Below the pieces are notes generated by a model that saw nothing but the letters and a program-made list of their open reading frames with translations, was not told where the DNA came from and ran no database searches. DNA of 64,000 nucleotides from the NCBI GenBank assembly GCA_029253585.1, contig JAQWZF010000033.1, positions 22,580-86,579 of the forward strand. The letters run 5' to 3'. The number at the start of each line of letters is the position of its first letter. The first letter of the stretch is position 1. This stretch comes from Gammaproteobacteria bacterium (GTDB lineage: Bacteria; Pseudomonadota; Gammaproteobacteria; Pseudomonadales; Pseudohongiellaceae). Position numbers and translations under genes: made by a program. Shown here piece after piece: positions 17,202-27,642 of this stretch.

Positions 17202-18674
17202 CTAGTCAGAATAAGAATAGAACGCGAGAGCGGCCTGATAGAGACTGTAAACATCGACCTTGGAGCTAACCGCATAGGGCGTATGAATCGACAACAAGGG
17301 CACACCGAAATCTATGACTTCGATATTTTGTGCAGAGAACTCACCACCGATAGTACCGCCACCACCGACACCGACTTTGTAGGTCACTGTCTGCCACGGC
17401 ACCTCGTTGCTATCGAGCAGCTGCCGTGTCCAGGCGATGAATTCGCTATTCGCCGTATTGCCCTGCCCGTAGAGCTTGAGGTTCACACCATAGCCTAGCT
17501 TGGGCGCGTTGCCCGATTCCCACACGCCCGGGTTCATCGGGTTGATGCCCGGGTTTACATCGATGGAGATGAATTTTGTCTGGCGCAGCGCGCTACGAAA
17601 TAGCGGTTCGCGATAGTCGCCTTCTAACTGTGCATAGAGCAGACGAGATAACAGGTCGGCGAAATAATCCGAGTGCGCTCCCGTGTTGTTTCTATTACCT
17701 ACCTCTTCGTTGTCCACCAGAAAAGCCATCGTAGTCTTCTGTGGGTTTTCGACTTTGGCAACAGCGCGCAGGGCGGCATAGGATGCGAGTCTATCGTCCT
17801 GACCGTAGGCGGCGATGAGGCCTCTATCGAAGCCCATATCGCGAGGGGCGCCTGCGGGAACCAAAGCCAACTCCGCCGACACCAAGTCTGCGCGAGTCAC
17901 GCCATATTCTGCCGCCAGATAAGCCAGCACCTGATCTACTCCATCGCCATCCTCGTCATCGGGAATATGGCCGATGATCGGATCGAGATCTTCTGGGGTG
18001 ATGAAATCACCCAGGGTCTTCGAATTTCTGCTGCGATCGACGTGTGGTGACAGCTCGGGAATCATAAAGATAGGATCGCTAGGATCCAGCCCTACGGAAA
18101 CCTGAACGCTAGTGCCGTCTTTCTTATCGATACGACCTAACAGTGCCAGCGGTAGATTAGTCCACTGATGGTATTTGATGCCACCGTGGTAGTTAGTCTG
18201 AAAGAGAGCAAACTCACTGCCTTCATACAGGGGTCTGCCTTTCAAATCCAAACGGGGCGAATCGATGTGCGAGCCGATGATATGAAAACCATCCTGTATT
18301 GCATCTTCACCAATTACCAGGAGACTAATCGTGCGGTCTCGATTCACCTCATAGATTTTCTTGCCTGGCACGATATCGGTCGTAGCGCTAAGCTTCTCGA
18401 AATCATTAGCCTCTGCGAAGGCGACAGCCTCACTAACAAAACTGAGCTCTGTCCGCGCCAGATGAATGAATGCCTTGTAATCTTCGGCGAATGCGAACAC
18501 GGTGTCGCGCTCGCTCTCTGACAGCCCTAACCAGGAAGATTCACACTGCAGCAAATCTACGCAGTCATCTGCCACCTGGGCGCTAGCTGCAGAAATTGAA
18601 AGAGCCGCTATGTTGAATACTACCGCCGCCATCCATTTCGTGATTCTATCGGCGTTCGCTACAGAGATTTTCAT
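17202..18674 (-). CDS. M18 family aminopeptidase with a signal peptide
   Basis: The ATG at 18674 has AGAGGAAG six bases upstream and opens a signal peptide (WMAAVVFNIAALSISAASAQ); the frame extends to 18758 without support. The 490-aa product has the M18 metal and catalytic motifs GSHIDSPRLD, YGQDDRLASYAAL, DNEEVGNRNNTGAHSDYF, SIDVNPGINPMN and SIHTPYAVSSKVD. M18 enzymes remove N-terminal acidic or neutral residues using two metal ions and are normally cytoplasmic, so export here is unusual. The insertion HIPDDEDGDGVDQVLAYLA is family-like. The gene is monocistronic. Confidence 0.9.
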   Translation of the reverse strand: MKISVANADRITKWMAAVVFNIAALSISAASAQVADDCVDLLQCESSWLGLSESERDTVFAFAEDYKAFIHLARTELSFVSEAVAFAEANDFEKLSATTDIVPGKKIYEVNRDRTISLLVIGEDAIQDGFHIIGSHIDSPRLDLKGRPLYEGSEFALFQTNYHGGIKYHQWTNLPLALLGRIDKKDGTSVQVSVGLDPSDPIFMIPELSPHVDRSRNSKTLGDFITPEDLDPIIGHIPDDEDGDGVDQVLAYLAAEYGVTRADLVSAELALVPAGAPRDMGFDRGLIAAYGQDDRLASYAALRAVAKVENPQKTTMAFLVDNEEVGNRNNTGAHSDYFADLLSRLLYAQLEGDYREPLFRSALRQTKFISIDVNPGINPMNPGVWESGNAPKLGYGVNLKLYGQGNTANSEFIAWTRQLLDSNEVPWQTVTYKVGVGGGGTIGGEFSAQNIEVIDFGVPLLSIHTPYAVSSKVDVYSLYQAALAFYSYSD

Positions 18675-18770
18675 GATTCTTCCTCTCGGTTTCTCGTGGT
18701 TCATTGTTACGATTATTGATTGGACTGTTCTAGAGACTGTTCTTAAGGACCTGTACAAAAAAAATTAAGC

Positions 18771-19754
18771 CTAGGGTGCCGGGTATTGCCGCAAGCAAGT
18801 CGCAAAAGACTCGCTATCGATATTACCACCAGAAAGCACTATCGCGGCAGTGCCACCGCTAATATCCAGCTTATTGTGTAGAAGCGCCGCAAGAGCAACG
18901 GCGCCGCCGGGCTCGACCACCAGCTTTAGGTAGCGAAAAGCGAAGCTCACTGCATGGGCGATCTCCTCCTCATTTACCACGAGGAAATCATCTACAGTTT
19001 TACTGTTGATCCCCCAGGTTATTTCCCCTGGCTGAGCTGCCATTAAGGCATCACAGCTAGTTCCCTGCTGTGGGTCGATTTTGATACGCCTGCCCGCTGC
19101 CTTCGAAAGGCTGTGATCGTCGTAGTTTTCTGGCTCTACACCATAGACCTTCACCGCACTATTCGATTCTTTGATTGCGGTAGAGAGTCCGGCTAACAGG
19201 CCACCGCCACCGCAGGGACTCAACACTGCATCTGGCACACAGCCCTGCTCCAACAATTGCTGCATTATCTCTAAGCCGCAGCTGCCCTGCCCGGCAATCA
19301 CATCTACATCGTCAAATGCAGGAACCAAAACCGCGCCGCTAGCAGCAGCAATGTCTGCCCCGATGTCTTCACGGGATTCGGTTGCACGGTCATAGAGGCG
19401 AATAGTTGCGCCTAAGCGTTCGGTCCCTTCTTTTTTGACCGCCGGTGCATCCGAGGGCATGACGATAGTTGCGCTGATACCTAATAATTTAGCTGCATAC
19501 GCTATACCTTGCGCATGATTGCCCGATGAGAACGCGACGGCACCCTTCGCTTTTTGCTCCACACTTAGCTGGCACAGCCTGTTGTAGGCGCCACGAAATT
19601 TGAACGCGCCGATATGCTGCAGACATTCAGGCTTGATAAATACTTTAGCATTCAGTCTCTCGTTGAGAGGCGCAGAGGTAAGGAGAGGAGTCTTGATGGC
19701 CACGCCCTGAAGACGTCTTTCTGCCTGTTTAATGTCTTCGAGATGAACGGTCAT
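18771..19754 (-). CDS. PLP-dependent threonine dehydratase / serine racemase-type enzyme
   Basis: 327 aa, fold-type II. The PLP lysine is in GAFKFRGAYNRL, the phosphate-binding glycine loop is CGGGGLLAGL, and SSGNHAQGIAYAAKLLG is the substrate loop. There is no C-terminal ACT regulatory domain, so it resembles catabolic threonine dehydratase or serine racemase more than IlvA. It would deaminate or racemise L-serine or L-threonine. It stands between the M18 peptidase and der on the same strand; the association with an exported peptidase may be coincidence. Confidence 0.88.
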   Translation of the reverse strand: MTVHLEDIKQAERRLQGVAIKTPLLTSAPLNERLNAKVFIKPECLQHIGAFKFRGAYNRLCQLSVEQKAKGAVAFSSGNHAQGIAYAAKLLGISATIVMPSDAPAVKKEGTERLGATIRLYDRATESREDIGADIAAASGAVLVPAFDDVDVIAGQGSCGLEIMQQLLEQGCVPDAVLSPCGGGGLLAGLSTAIKESNSAVKVYGVEPENYDDHSLSKAAGRRIKIDPQQGTSCDALMAAQPGEITWGINSKTVDDFLVVNEEEIAHAVSFAFRYLKLVVEPGGAVALAALLHNKLDISGGTAAIVLSGGNIDSESFATCLRQYPAP

Positions 19755-19813
19755 TGTATTTCTTACCGGACTGATTCTTGTGCTGTTCTAGAACCTGAAT
19801 TGATAGCCTAAAA

Positions 19814-21271
19814 TTATTTCCTACTTAGCGTTCTTGTAGGATTCTTGCTTAGCGACTTACCCAACCCTCGATTCTTTTTGATGCGACGCTTCTGCGCGAC
19901 TTGCTGTTGAGTAAAACCTTCTTCTCCCTTGGTAAAAGGGTTATCACCTGTACGCAACTCGATTCTTACCGGGGTACCTTCCAGCTTCAACACCTTGCGA
20001 AAGGTTTTTTGGAGATATCGCGTGTAGTTCGACGGCAACTTATCAGTCTGTTTACCATGGATAACGATAATTGGAGGGTTGTGGCCACCGGCATGGGCAT
20101 AGCGTAACTTAATGCGTCGACCATTAACCATAGGTGGCGCGTGATCGGTTACTGCATCTTGTAATAGCTCGGTAAGCCTATTGGTAGACAGCTTCTTGGT
20201 TGCCGATTCATAAGCCGTGTGAATCGACTTATACAGTTCGCCTACACCGGTTCCATGTAGCGCTGAGATAAAATGAATATTGGCAAAATCGACAAAAACC
20301 AAACGCCTTTCAATATCGTCCTTAACCTGAGCCTTGTCTTCGTCGTTCATACCATCCCATTTGTTGATAGCGATGACCAGTGCACGGCCTGTTTCTACTA
20401 CATAGCCAAGCAGATGTAAGTCCTGCTCCACGATTCCAGTGCGGGCATCAACGATCAACACCACCACATGGGCATCTTGAATGGCTTGCAGCGATTTCAC
20501 CACGGAGAACTTGTCTACGGTTTCCCTGGTCTGACCTCTTTTCTTTATTCCTGCAGTATCGATTAGTGTATAGCGCCGGCCGCGTCTCTCGAAGGGCACG
20601 TAGATACTATCTCTAGTTGTGCCCGGCTGATCATAGACGACAACACGGTCTTCACCCAGCATGCGGTTTACCAGAGTCGACTTACCAACATTTGGCCTGC
20701 CTGCTATCGCAATTTTTATACCGGTCTCTGCATCATCTTCAGCCAAAGCATCATCACTCTGCTTGGCTACCGCGATCTGTCGCTCGAAATCGGCCAAGAC
20801 AGCCAGCAGCATGCTCTTCACACCACGACCTTGAGTAGCCGTTATGGGAAATATTTCCGACATGCCTAGGCTGTAAAAATCAACCAGCGCAGCATCAGGG
20901 TCTCGCCCGTCAATTTTGTTCACAACCAGATAGCTGTTCTTGCTGCGCTTACGCAGATGATCGAGGATTCGATTGTCATCGGGAAGCAAACCATCTTTCG
21001 CGTCTACGAGGAACAGACAGATGTTTGCCTCTTCAATAGCCTGCAGAGACTGTGATGCCATCTCAACATCGATACCCTCTTCATCGCCGCTGATACCACC
21101 GGTATCGATGACGATGAATGAGTGCTCATCGATCTTGCCGTCGCCATATTTTCTATCACGGGTCAAACCAGGAATATTGGCAACCAGCGCCTCTCGCGTA
21201 CGCGTGAGACGATTGAAGAGAGTAGATTTGCCGACGTTGGGACGACCCACAAGGGCTATGACTGGTCTCAT
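19814..21271 (-). CDS. der: Ribosome assembly GTPase Der (EngA)
   Basis: 485 aa with two tandem G domains, each with its P-loop: [12 protein letters not shown] near residue 8 and [12 protein letters not shown] near 191, plus G3/G4 motifs DTGGI, NKIDG and DTAGI, NKWDG. The C-terminal KH-like domain ends in a basic tail. Der is essential for 50S subunit maturation. It is the last gene of the hisS-yfgM-bamB-der cluster, in the common gammaproteobacterial order. Confidence 0.98.
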   Translation of the reverse strand: MRPVIALVGRPNVGKSTLFNRLTRTREALVANIPGLTRDRKYGDGKIDEHSFIVIDTGGISGDEEGIDVEMASQSLQAIEEANICLFLVDAKDGLLPDDNRILDHLRKRSKNSYLVVNKIDGRDPDAALVDFYSLGMSEIFPITATQGRGVKSMLLAVLADFERQIAVAKQSDDALAEDDAETGIKIAIAGRPNVGKSTLVNRMLGEDRVVVYDQPGTTRDSIYVPFERRGRRYTLIDTAGIKKRGQTRETVDKFSVVKSLQAIQDAHVVVLIVDARTGIVEQDLHLLGYVVETGRALVIAINKWDGMNDEDKAQVKDDIERRLVFVDFANIHFISALHGTGVGELYKSIHTAYESATKKLSTNRLTELLQDAVTDHAPPMVNGRRIKLRYAHAGGHNPPIIVIHGKQTDKLPSNYTRYLQKTFRKVLKLEGTPVRIELRTGDNPFTKGEEGFTQQQVAQKRRIKKNRGLGKSLSKNPTRTLSRK

Positions 21272-21312
21272 GGTATAAACCTGGGTAAATTAACGATCAG
21301 TTTTTACGGGCG

Positions 21313-22542
21313 CTATTGAAGTTGATATGCGGTCAGTCTGCCGCTATTCCCAAATACGAACAGGCGACCGTTGTTGGCAATAAGATTCGCCCTGACCCCA
21401 TCGTTGTCTGCCTGAATTCGACCTACGATACGCCCATCAATTTGCGACAGTAGGTGTACATAACCTTCATAATCAGCAACCGCGATGTAGTTGCCTATTG
21501 CAGTCGGCGCTGTAATTCGTCGATTAAGAAGATCAGAATTATCCCAAACGATATCTTCGCTATTGTCTCGTATCGCAAAGACCTGACTCTTGTCGTCGCA
21601 GTAATAAATATTGCCAAAACCCTGAGCCATGCCATGATAGCTCGAAGCTTCCATGCCCCAGACGATGCGACCGGTCGACACCTCGAAGGCCATTAAGTTG
21701 CCTTGATAGCTCGAAGCTAGAATGCGACCACCGTCTAGAAGTAAATCACCATCTACATCGATGACACGGTCGATGTCATAGTCTCCCTCGGGCACGGCTA
21801 CGCGCTCTTCCCAAATATAGACACCATCGTCTGCCGTTACGGCGACCAGCGTACCGTTGCTAAACCCGGCAATGACCGAATCGGGAGTAATTGCCGGCTT
21901 GCTGCTGCCGCGTAATGTCAGCGCGGGCTGCGTAGTCTCATAGATCCAGCGCTGTTCACCGTCCTCGGCGTCCAGCGCTACCAATTTGTCATCTACCGAC
22001 TGCGCAACGACAACATCGCCATTAGTTTGAGGAGCAGAGAGAACTTCACTAGTAACCTCGTGACGCCATTTCAGAGTTCCGTCATCTTGGTTTAGCACCA
22101 CTAGCTCGGCACTTTCTGTGGCTAGCATTACCATGCCGTTGCCAGCTCCCACGCCGCCGGTGATAACGCCATCGATACGGGTTCTCCATATCGCGTTACC
22201 GGACGTGCTATCGATTGCCGCGACATTGCCATTTTCGCTGGCCGCATAGATAACACCACCATTGTAGACGGGCGTAATTTCTGTGTAGTTCGCGCCCTGC
22301 CCGTTGCCGATGTTCACGTCCCACTCTCGGCGCAAAACGACTTCGCTGGCGATAGTGACAAGAGGCGTAGGCGGATTAGTTTCATCGTCACCAAACCAAT
22401 TGAGCGGATTGAGACTCGCGGCACTAAATCCAGAACAGGCTGTTAGTATCGACGCAAAAGTGAGAAGCCCTAACAGCCTAGCCCCGGATATCGCGCATCT
22501 TTGTCTTGATCCATTGCTAGCTGGCTTCATCATGGGATTCAT
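21313..22542 (-). CDS. bamB: Outer membrane protein assembly factor BamB
   Basis: 409 aa lipoprotein: the lipobox ASILTACSG follows the hydrophobic region. Eight-bladed PQQ-like propeller repeats are visible (GNVAAIDSTSGNAIWRTR, AELVVLNQDDGTLKWRHE, DKLVALDAEDGEQRWIYE). BamB scaffolds BamA in the outer-membrane beta-barrel insertion machine. Although the fold looks like the quinoproteins in this window, it binds no PQQ. Position between yfgM and der is conserved. Confidence 0.96.
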   Translation of the reverse strand: MNPMMKPASNGSRQRCAISGARLLGLLTFASILTACSGFSAASLNPLNWFGDDETNPPTPLVTIASEVVLRREWDVNIGNGQGANYTEITPVYNGGVIYAASENGNVAAIDSTSGNAIWRTRIDGVITGGVGAGNGMVMLATESAELVVLNQDDGTLKWRHEVTSEVLSAPQTNGDVVVAQSVDDKLVALDAEDGEQRWIYETTQPALTLRGSSKPAITPDSVIAGFSNGTLVAVTADDGVYIWEERVAVPEGDYDIDRVIDVDGDLLLDGGRILASSYQGNLMAFEVSTGRIVWGMEASSYHGMAQGFGNIYYCDDKSQVFAIRDNSEDIVWDNSDLLNRRITAPTAIGNYIAVADYEGYVHLLSQIDGRIVGRIQADNDGVRANLIANNGRLFVFGNSGRLTAYQLQ

Positions 22543-22574
22543 CTGGCTTTCGTTTCGATTCGGGTTGCTGTGGC

Positions 22575-23252
22575 TTAGCTTTCGACTGCAAGATCGTCTA
22601 GCTTCATGCGCAGACCATCGCTGTTCGATCCTGCTTCCTGAGCCGCAATATAGGCATCATGGGCATCCACTTCCCGGCCCATAGCCATGTAGATATCACC
22701 GCGCAGTTCAGAGAAGCCGGCCTCAAAAGTCTTAGGGTCTAGATTGTTAACAAGAGCAAGGGCACGCTCCGCATCACCCTTGGCAAGTATGACGCGACCG
22801 AGACGCAGACTGGCAGTCAAGATCAGTCCTTCATTGGCGTCACTTAAAAGCCCGCCCTGCTCGTTGTCTAGAATCCATTGCAGGGAAGCTTCCGCCGCAT
22901 CCAGATCGTCATTCAATACTGATTGCTGCGCAGCGAACAGCGAACCCAATTTGGCATAGGTCGAAGCGCCATGCTCGGCTCGAAGCTGCTCACCCAGGTC
23001 GATTATTCGAGAGGAGTCCAGTGGCAGCAGCAATGTACCAGGCTGCCCGGCCTCATTGATCGCCAAGCTGAGTATTTCCTCGTACATATCCGAGGCACCA
23101 TCCAGCTCAGCGTTACGAGAATTAGTCCAAACCAGCCAAGAAGTGAAGGCAGCGAGGCCCACAACAGTGATTAGTATCAACTGCTTGCCGTTTTCTTCCC
23201 ACCACTTCTTAAGCGTTTCTATTGTTTCTTCTTCTGCCGCGTTAATCGCCAC
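22575..23252 (-). CDS. yfgM: YfgM, ancillary SecYEG translocon subunit
   Basis: 225 aa. A short cytoplasmic N-terminus (EEETIETLKKWWEENGKQ) precedes one transmembrane helix (LILITVVGLAAFTSWLVW) and a periplasmic TPR-like domain. This is the YfgM architecture; the E. coli protein associates with SecYEG and PpiD and assists periplasmic chaperone handover. It lies between hisS and bamB as in related genomes. Confidence 0.93.
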   Translation of the reverse strand: MAINAAEEETIETLKKWWEENGKQLILITVVGLAAFTSWLVWTNSRNAELDGASDMYEEILSLAINEAGQPGTLLLPLDSSRIIDLGEQLRAEHGASTYAKLGSLFAAQQSVLNDDLDAAEASLQWILDNEQGGLLSDANEGLILTASLRLGRVILAKGDAERALALVNNLDPKTFEAGFSELRGDIYMAMGREVDAHDAYIAAQEAGSNSDGLRMKLDDLAVES

Positions 23253-23394
23253 GACTCACTCCTTATACCTTGATTTTTTCTGACAGTTTGGGCCTATCCG
23301 GATTATCAGACCATCGCAATCGGCAAACTATCCCTGACCAACCGCTAATTCTACCTGTTTAAGGCTCGGCTGACACGAATCAATGCTGCTATCA

Positions 23395-24681
23395 CTATGA
23401 AATACTGAGAATTTCGGCCAGTTTGGCGCCGCATTGGGCCAGTTCTACGCTGTGTGAGTCACCAGAATCATCTAATTGCCGTATTTTGACCGCTGTCAGG
23501 GGCGCATTGGCCTCTGTTTCCAGCACTATAGCTACCCGCGCTCCGCTGTTAAACGCGCGTTTCATCTGATTATTGTATTTGCCACCGCCGCAGTGAGCGA
23601 TGAGTCCAATCTCTGGAAATTTTGCGCGCAATTGCTTGGCAAGCAGCTGTGCCTGGCCACTGAGTTGGCCACCCACCACTACCATATAGACATCGATGAC
23701 TTTCGCTGTGGATTCAGGAATCTTATCCAGGGAATCCAGCATGAGCACAAGGCGTTCGACGCCCATGGCAAACCCGGCAGCAACTGTTGGCTTGCCACCC
23801 AGCTGCTTCACGAGGCCGTCGTAACGGCCACCGCCACAAACCGTACCCTGAGCGCCCAGAGAATCGGTAGTCCATTCGAATACACAGTTATTGTAATAAT
23901 CCAGGCCTCTAACCAGTCGTGGATTCTCCACAAACTCAATACCCACCTGGGTAAGTAGATTCTTTAGTTCGGTGTAATGCTCGCTGCTCTCGTCACTGAC
24001 ATAATCCACAAGAGCCGGCGCGCCTTCCAAGACTTCTTGAACGACCGGGTTCTTGCTATCTAGCACTCGCATAGGATTGCTGTGCATTCGATTGCGGGCG
24101 TCGTCATCCAGCTCACTGGCATGGAACACTAAAAAGGCTGTCAAGGCGGCGGCATAGCGCTTTCTATCTTCCGCTGCACCTATGTTGTTTATCTCTAAGG
24201 TCAGGTAATCCTCTAACTGCAGGTCCCGCCAGAGCATCGCCGAAAGCTGAATTACTTCGGCATCGATATCCGGTCCAACCATGCCGAAAGCCTCGACGCC
24301 AAATTGTTGGAACTGTCTATAGCGCCCCTTCTGCGGTCGCTCGTGACGAAACATTGGGCCCTGATACCAGAGTCGCTGCTGCTGATTGAAGAGCAATCCA
24401 TGCTGATCGGCGGCGCGCACACAGCCGGCAGTGCCCTCGGGACGCAGACTCAGATTGTCGCCGTTGCGATCGTCGAAGCTATACATTTCCTTCTCGACGA
24501 TGTCAGTGACCTCGCCGATGGAACGTTTGAACAGCTGTGTCTGCTCAAGAATCGGGAAGCGGATTTCGCGATACCCAAAGCGATGGACTACCCGTTGAAA
24601 ACACTTCTCAACGTATTGCCAATTGGGTGTTTGATCGGGAAGTATGTCATTCATACCTCGAATTGCTTGTAGTTTCGCCAT
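23395..24681 (-). CDS. hisS: Histidyl-tRNA synthetase
   Basis: 428 aa, class II aminoacyl-tRNA synthetase. It starts AKLQAIRGMNDILPD; motif 2 is in RLWYQGPMFRHERPQKGRYRQF, the histidine-specific loops are LVRGLDYYNNCVFEW and GGGRYDGLV, and motif 3 is GFAMGVERL. The C-terminal anticodon-binding domain is complete. Normal length; essential charging of tRNA-His. Confidence 0.98.
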   Translation of the reverse strand: MAKLQAIRGMNDILPDQTPNWQYVEKCFQRVVHRFGYREIRFPILEQTQLFKRSIGEVTDIVEKEMYSFDDRNGDNLSLRPEGTAGCVRAADQHGLLFNQQQRLWYQGPMFRHERPQKGRYRQFQQFGVEAFGMVGPDIDAEVIQLSAMLWRDLQLEDYLTLEINNIGAAEDRKRYAAALTAFLVFHASELDDDARNRMHSNPMRVLDSKNPVVQEVLEGAPALVDYVSDESSEHYTELKNLLTQVGIEFVENPRLVRGLDYYNNCVFEWTTDSLGAQGTVCGGGRYDGLVKQLGGKPTVAAGFAMGVERLVLMLDSLDKIPESTAKVIDVYMVVVGGQLSGQAQLLAKQLRAKFPEIGLIAHCGGGKYNNQMKRAFNSGARVAIVLETEANAPLTAVKIRQLDDSGDSHSVELAQCGAKLAEILSIS

Positions 24682-24698
24682 AGGTCTTTAACTGATCG

Positions 24699-25811
24699 CT
24701 AGCTGGAGGCGATTAGGTTCTCTTCCATTTGCTGCTTCTCGGCAACGCGCTTACGCACCATTGCCTCTAATTCATCCACAAGATTTTCATTATTCACCTT
24801 GTGATCGGGTACGCCTTCTTTGTAGACGAGATTATTTGGACTGGCACCGGTCAGGCCAATTTCGGCTACTTTTGCCTCTCCAGGGCCGTTAACGATACAG
24901 CCTATGACAGCGACATCGATTGGCATAGTGATATCTTCCAACCGAGTCTCAAGTTCATTAACCACAGAGATAACATCGAAATTCTGCCGTGAGCAACTAG
25001 GGCAAGCCACGAGATTCACCCCCTTATGCCGCAGGCCAAGGCTCTTTAGAATATCGAAGCCAACTTTGACTTCTTCTACCGGATCCGCGGCGAGAGATAT
25101 CCGGATCGTGTCACCTATGCCGTCCATCAGCAGAGCCCCCAATCCTATAGCAGACTTTACTGTGCCGGACCGAAGCCCTCCCGCCTCGGTGATGCCGAGA
25201 TGGAACGGCTGATCTATCTGCGTGGCGAGACTGCGATAAGCCGCCAGGGTCATAAAAATCTCGGAGGCTTTGAGACTAATCTTAAAATCCTGAAAGTCGA
25301 GTTTGTCAAGAATATCGATCTGCGTGAGCGCCGACTCGACCATTGCCTCGGCGTTTGGCTCCTTGTACTTACGTAGAAGATTCTTGCCAAGAGAACCTGC
25401 GTTAACACCGATTCGAAGTGGAATACCCTTGTCCTTCGCGCTATCGACGACGGCACGAATGCGCTCCTCGCTACCGATATTGCCGGGATTTATTCGCAGA
25501 CAGTCAACGCCATAGTCCAGTACCTTCAGCGCGATGCGATAGTCGAAATGGATATCAGCCACCAGAGGCACTTCCACGTTCGCGCGGATTTTTTTGAAGG
25601 CCTCCGCTGCGTCCATGCTTGGAACCGATACACGAACGATATCTACTCCCGCGGTTACCATACGGCTTATCTGCTCTAGAGTGGCCTCCACATCGCAGGT
25701 CTCAGTGTTAGTCATAGTTTGCACGGATATAGGCGCATCACCGCCTACCGCGACATTGCCGACCATAATCTGCCGTGTCTTACGGCGCTTTATCAAGGAA
25801 TTAGTACTCAT
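24699..25811 (-). CDS. ispG: 4-hydroxy-3-methylbut-2-en-1-yl diphosphate synthase (flavodoxin)
   Basis: 370 aa. The N-terminal TIM-barrel carries [18 protein letters not shown] and the C-terminal iron-sulfur domain carries [11 protein letters not shown] and CIVNGPGEA, whose three cysteines hold the [4Fe-4S] cluster. IspG converts MEcPP to HMBPP in the non-mevalonate isoprenoid pathway. The stop codon of rodZ lies only 3 bp upstream of its start, so the two are translationally close. Confidence 0.98.
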   Translation of the reverse strand: MSTNSLIKRRKTRQIMVGNVAVGGDAPISVQTMTNTETCDVEATLEQISRMVTAGVDIVRVSVPSMDAAEAFKKIRANVEVPLVADIHFDYRIALKVLDYGVDCLRINPGNIGSEERIRAVVDSAKDKGIPLRIGVNAGSLGKNLLRKYKEPNAEAMVESALTQIDILDKLDFQDFKISLKASEIFMTLAAYRSLATQIDQPFHLGITEAGGLRSGTVKSAIGLGALLMDGIGDTIRISLAADPVEEVKVGFDILKSLGLRHKGVNLVACPSCSRQNFDVISVVNELETRLEDITMPIDVAVIGCIVNGPGEAKVAEIGLTGASPNNLVYKEGVPDHKVNNENLVDELEAMVRKRVAEKQQMEENLIASS

Positions 25812-25814
25812 GGG

Positions 25815-26912
25815 TTATAAGCCTACAGTGAGGCGTGCGGAGTTGTCGATTCGAATATTTTCTGCCAGATCAATTTCATCGCCGTTAAGACTCACCCGCG
25901 CAAAATGTGCATCGCCTAGCAGGATATTAAAGGGCGCACTTCCCGTGATCTCCAAAATATCCCCCGCCTCACGGATATCACGATAGATCTGCTGAGATTC
26001 ACTGTCGTTCACTTCGATCCAGCTCTCGCCGGTGAAGCTTATGCGCAGCACATCATCTCCAATTGCCTCAATCGATATGACTCGAGGTTGCTCTGCATCG
26101 AGAGCCGAATCTAATTCCGGCACGCCAGATTCCGTTGCTGGCTGTTCCACAACAGGCGCCTGTATTGCAACGCTTAGATCTTGATCGCCACCCGGCGCCT
26201 CAATAACAACATCGGCAGGCTCAAGGACTGTCAGTGGCATAGATTCAATGCCGTCTAAACTAGATTGATCTTCTACTGTGCCGCCCGCATCGACTATCGA
26301 GGGCGAACTGCTTGTCGGTTGTAGCGAGGGCGCAGAGCGCTCCTTTGCGTCGACCTCTAGTGTTAATTGCGGCTGCCTAGTAATTTGCTGTTCAGCCTGC
26401 TGGAAGAGTGCGGGGCGAATCCCATCGGCACTATTCGTAGATTCCGAAGTAGTTGGCATTTCAGAAACCACATCATCACCAAAATAGCTATTCACCAACC
26501 ACAGACCCAGGAAGCCTCCGGCGAAAACCAGCAAAGACACGATGACCAGAGGCTTGTTTCTATCTTTTTTCCTGCGCGCACTAAGTTGTCGGCTCGCTTC
26601 TACGATCTTGGCCTGCTGCTGGGTATTAAGTTCATCGTAGCGCGCTAGAAGATCCTCTGCGTCCAAGCCGAGCAATAAGGCGTAGCTCTTGATATAGCCT
26701 TTAGCGAAAACGGCACCAGGCAACTTCTCATAATTATTGGACTCCAATGCCTTGACGTAATGCTTTGTAATATGGAGCTGATCAGCGACTTCTTTCTCGT
26801 TCAGGCCCAGTCGCTGTCGCTCCTGGAGCAGCACTTCGCCTGCCGTCGGGATCTTCTCGTCGTTGGAGACACCGGTCTCATCCATAAGATCATTTGGCTC
26901 AGTTTGCATCAC
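25815..26912 (-). CDS. rodZ: Cytoskeletal/cell-shape protein RodZ
   Basis: 365 aa. N-terminal helix-turn-helix domain (LLQERQRLGLNEKEVADQLH, about residues 28-95), a basic stretch RRKKDRNK, one transmembrane helix (PLVIVSLLVFAGGFLGLWLV), a long Pro/Ser/Glu-rich periplasmic linker and a C-terminal DUF4115 beta domain (RISFTGESWIEVNDS). RodZ links MreB filaments to the elongation machinery. Overlaps pilW by 14 bp and precedes ispG, the conserved order. Confidence 0.94.
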   Translation of the reverse strand: MMQTEPNDLMDETGVSNDEKIPTAGEVLLQERQRLGLNEKEVADQLHITKHYVKALESNNYEKLPGAVFAKGYIKSYALLLGLDAEDLLARYDELNTQQQAKIVEASRQLSARRKKDRNKPLVIVSLLVFAGGFLGLWLVNSYFGDDVVSEMPTTSESTNSADGIRPALFQQAEQQITRQPQLTLEVDAKERSAPSLQPTSSSPSIVDAGGTVEDQSSLDGIESMPLTVLEPADVVIEAPGGDQDLSVAIQAPVVEQPATESGVPELDSALDAEQPRVISIEAIGDDVLRISFTGESWIEVNDSESQQIYRDIREAGDILEITGSAPFNILLGDAHFARVSLNGDEIDLAENIRIDNSARLTVGL

Positions 26913-27642
26913 TTAGCCTTTGAAGCTGCTGGTATTCAGGCGAACTAGAATAGAGAGTCGAAAGCACCAAAATTAAAATTTCTACTAACTCTTCATTCTC
27001 GAAGTAACCTTCAATTTGAATACCTGCGAGCAGCGCTCGTGGCGTATGCGGAAGCTGGAGAAATTCAATGATTGTCAGATAGCTCTGATAGTGTCGTCGC
27101 GCACTAAAGTAGTCTTTCTGGCCGAATTCGAGCAGTGACAGCTCGAGAGCTGCGATGATTAGATTTCCATCTAGCTGCAGCGCTCGCTGAAAGGCGATTC
27201 GCGCATCATCCACCTGATCCATTCGCAAAGCACTTCTTCCCAGACCTTCGAAGGCAAGGGCTTGGCCCTCATAACTAGTATCGCCCGCTACCCTTTCCAG
27301 CTGTTCATAGGATTCTCGATAGCGTTCCTGCGAGAACAACATCGCTGCGTGATTATTACGAGCCCGGGAATTATCACGATCCAGGCTGACTGCGCGACGA
27401 AAGTTGGAATCCGCCAAGTCTCGGTCCCCTTCTCGTTCAGCTATCAGCGCCAATACCTGATAGGCGTCCAAAACCTTGTCATCGACATCCAGCGCATTGT
27501 TAGCGTGTCGCCGCGCCCCTGACATGTCATTGTTGTCGAAATAAGCTAATGCTAGCTGCACATAATCAGCTGCCGCTTGATCTCCGGAGGCATCGACTAT
27601 GAAGCCGCCCGTCGTTGGAGTCACGCAAGCTGTCAAGAGCAT
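26899..27642 (-). CDS. pilW: Type IV pilus assembly lipoprotein PilW/PilF (TPR protein), N-terminus frame-broken
   Basis: The frame from the ATG at 27642 gives 247 aa with TPR repeats (ALAYFDNNDMSGARRHANNA, LAIEREGDRDLADSNFRRAV and two more). PilW/PilF helps PilQ secretin assemble in the outer membrane and must be lipidated. This start leaves only MLLTA before the lipobox cysteine, too short for export. One frame over, an ATG at 27719 encodes LKSLNRKRTSVLAVMLTLCS, a proper signal sequence that runs into TGA right at the lipobox. A single added base near 27636 would fuse both into ...LTLCSLLTAC-type sequence. Confidence 0.88.
   Translation of the reverse strand: MLLTACVTPTTGGFIVDASGDQAAADYVQLALAYFDNNDMSGARRHANNALDVDDKVLDAYQVLALIAEREGDRDLADSNFRRAVSLDRDNSRARNNHAAMLFSQERYRESYEQLERVAGDTSYEGQALAFEGLGRSALRMDQVDDARIAFQRALQLDGNLIIAALELSLLEFGQKDYFSARRHYQSYLTIIEFLQLPHTPRALLAGIQIEGYFENEELVEILILVLSTLYSSSPEYQQLQRLSDAN

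Noticed and set aside
21313..22542. BamB considered as another PQQ dehydrogenase
   Set aside because: It has a lipobox, lacks PQQ-binding residues and is in the conserved yfgM-bamB-der position.
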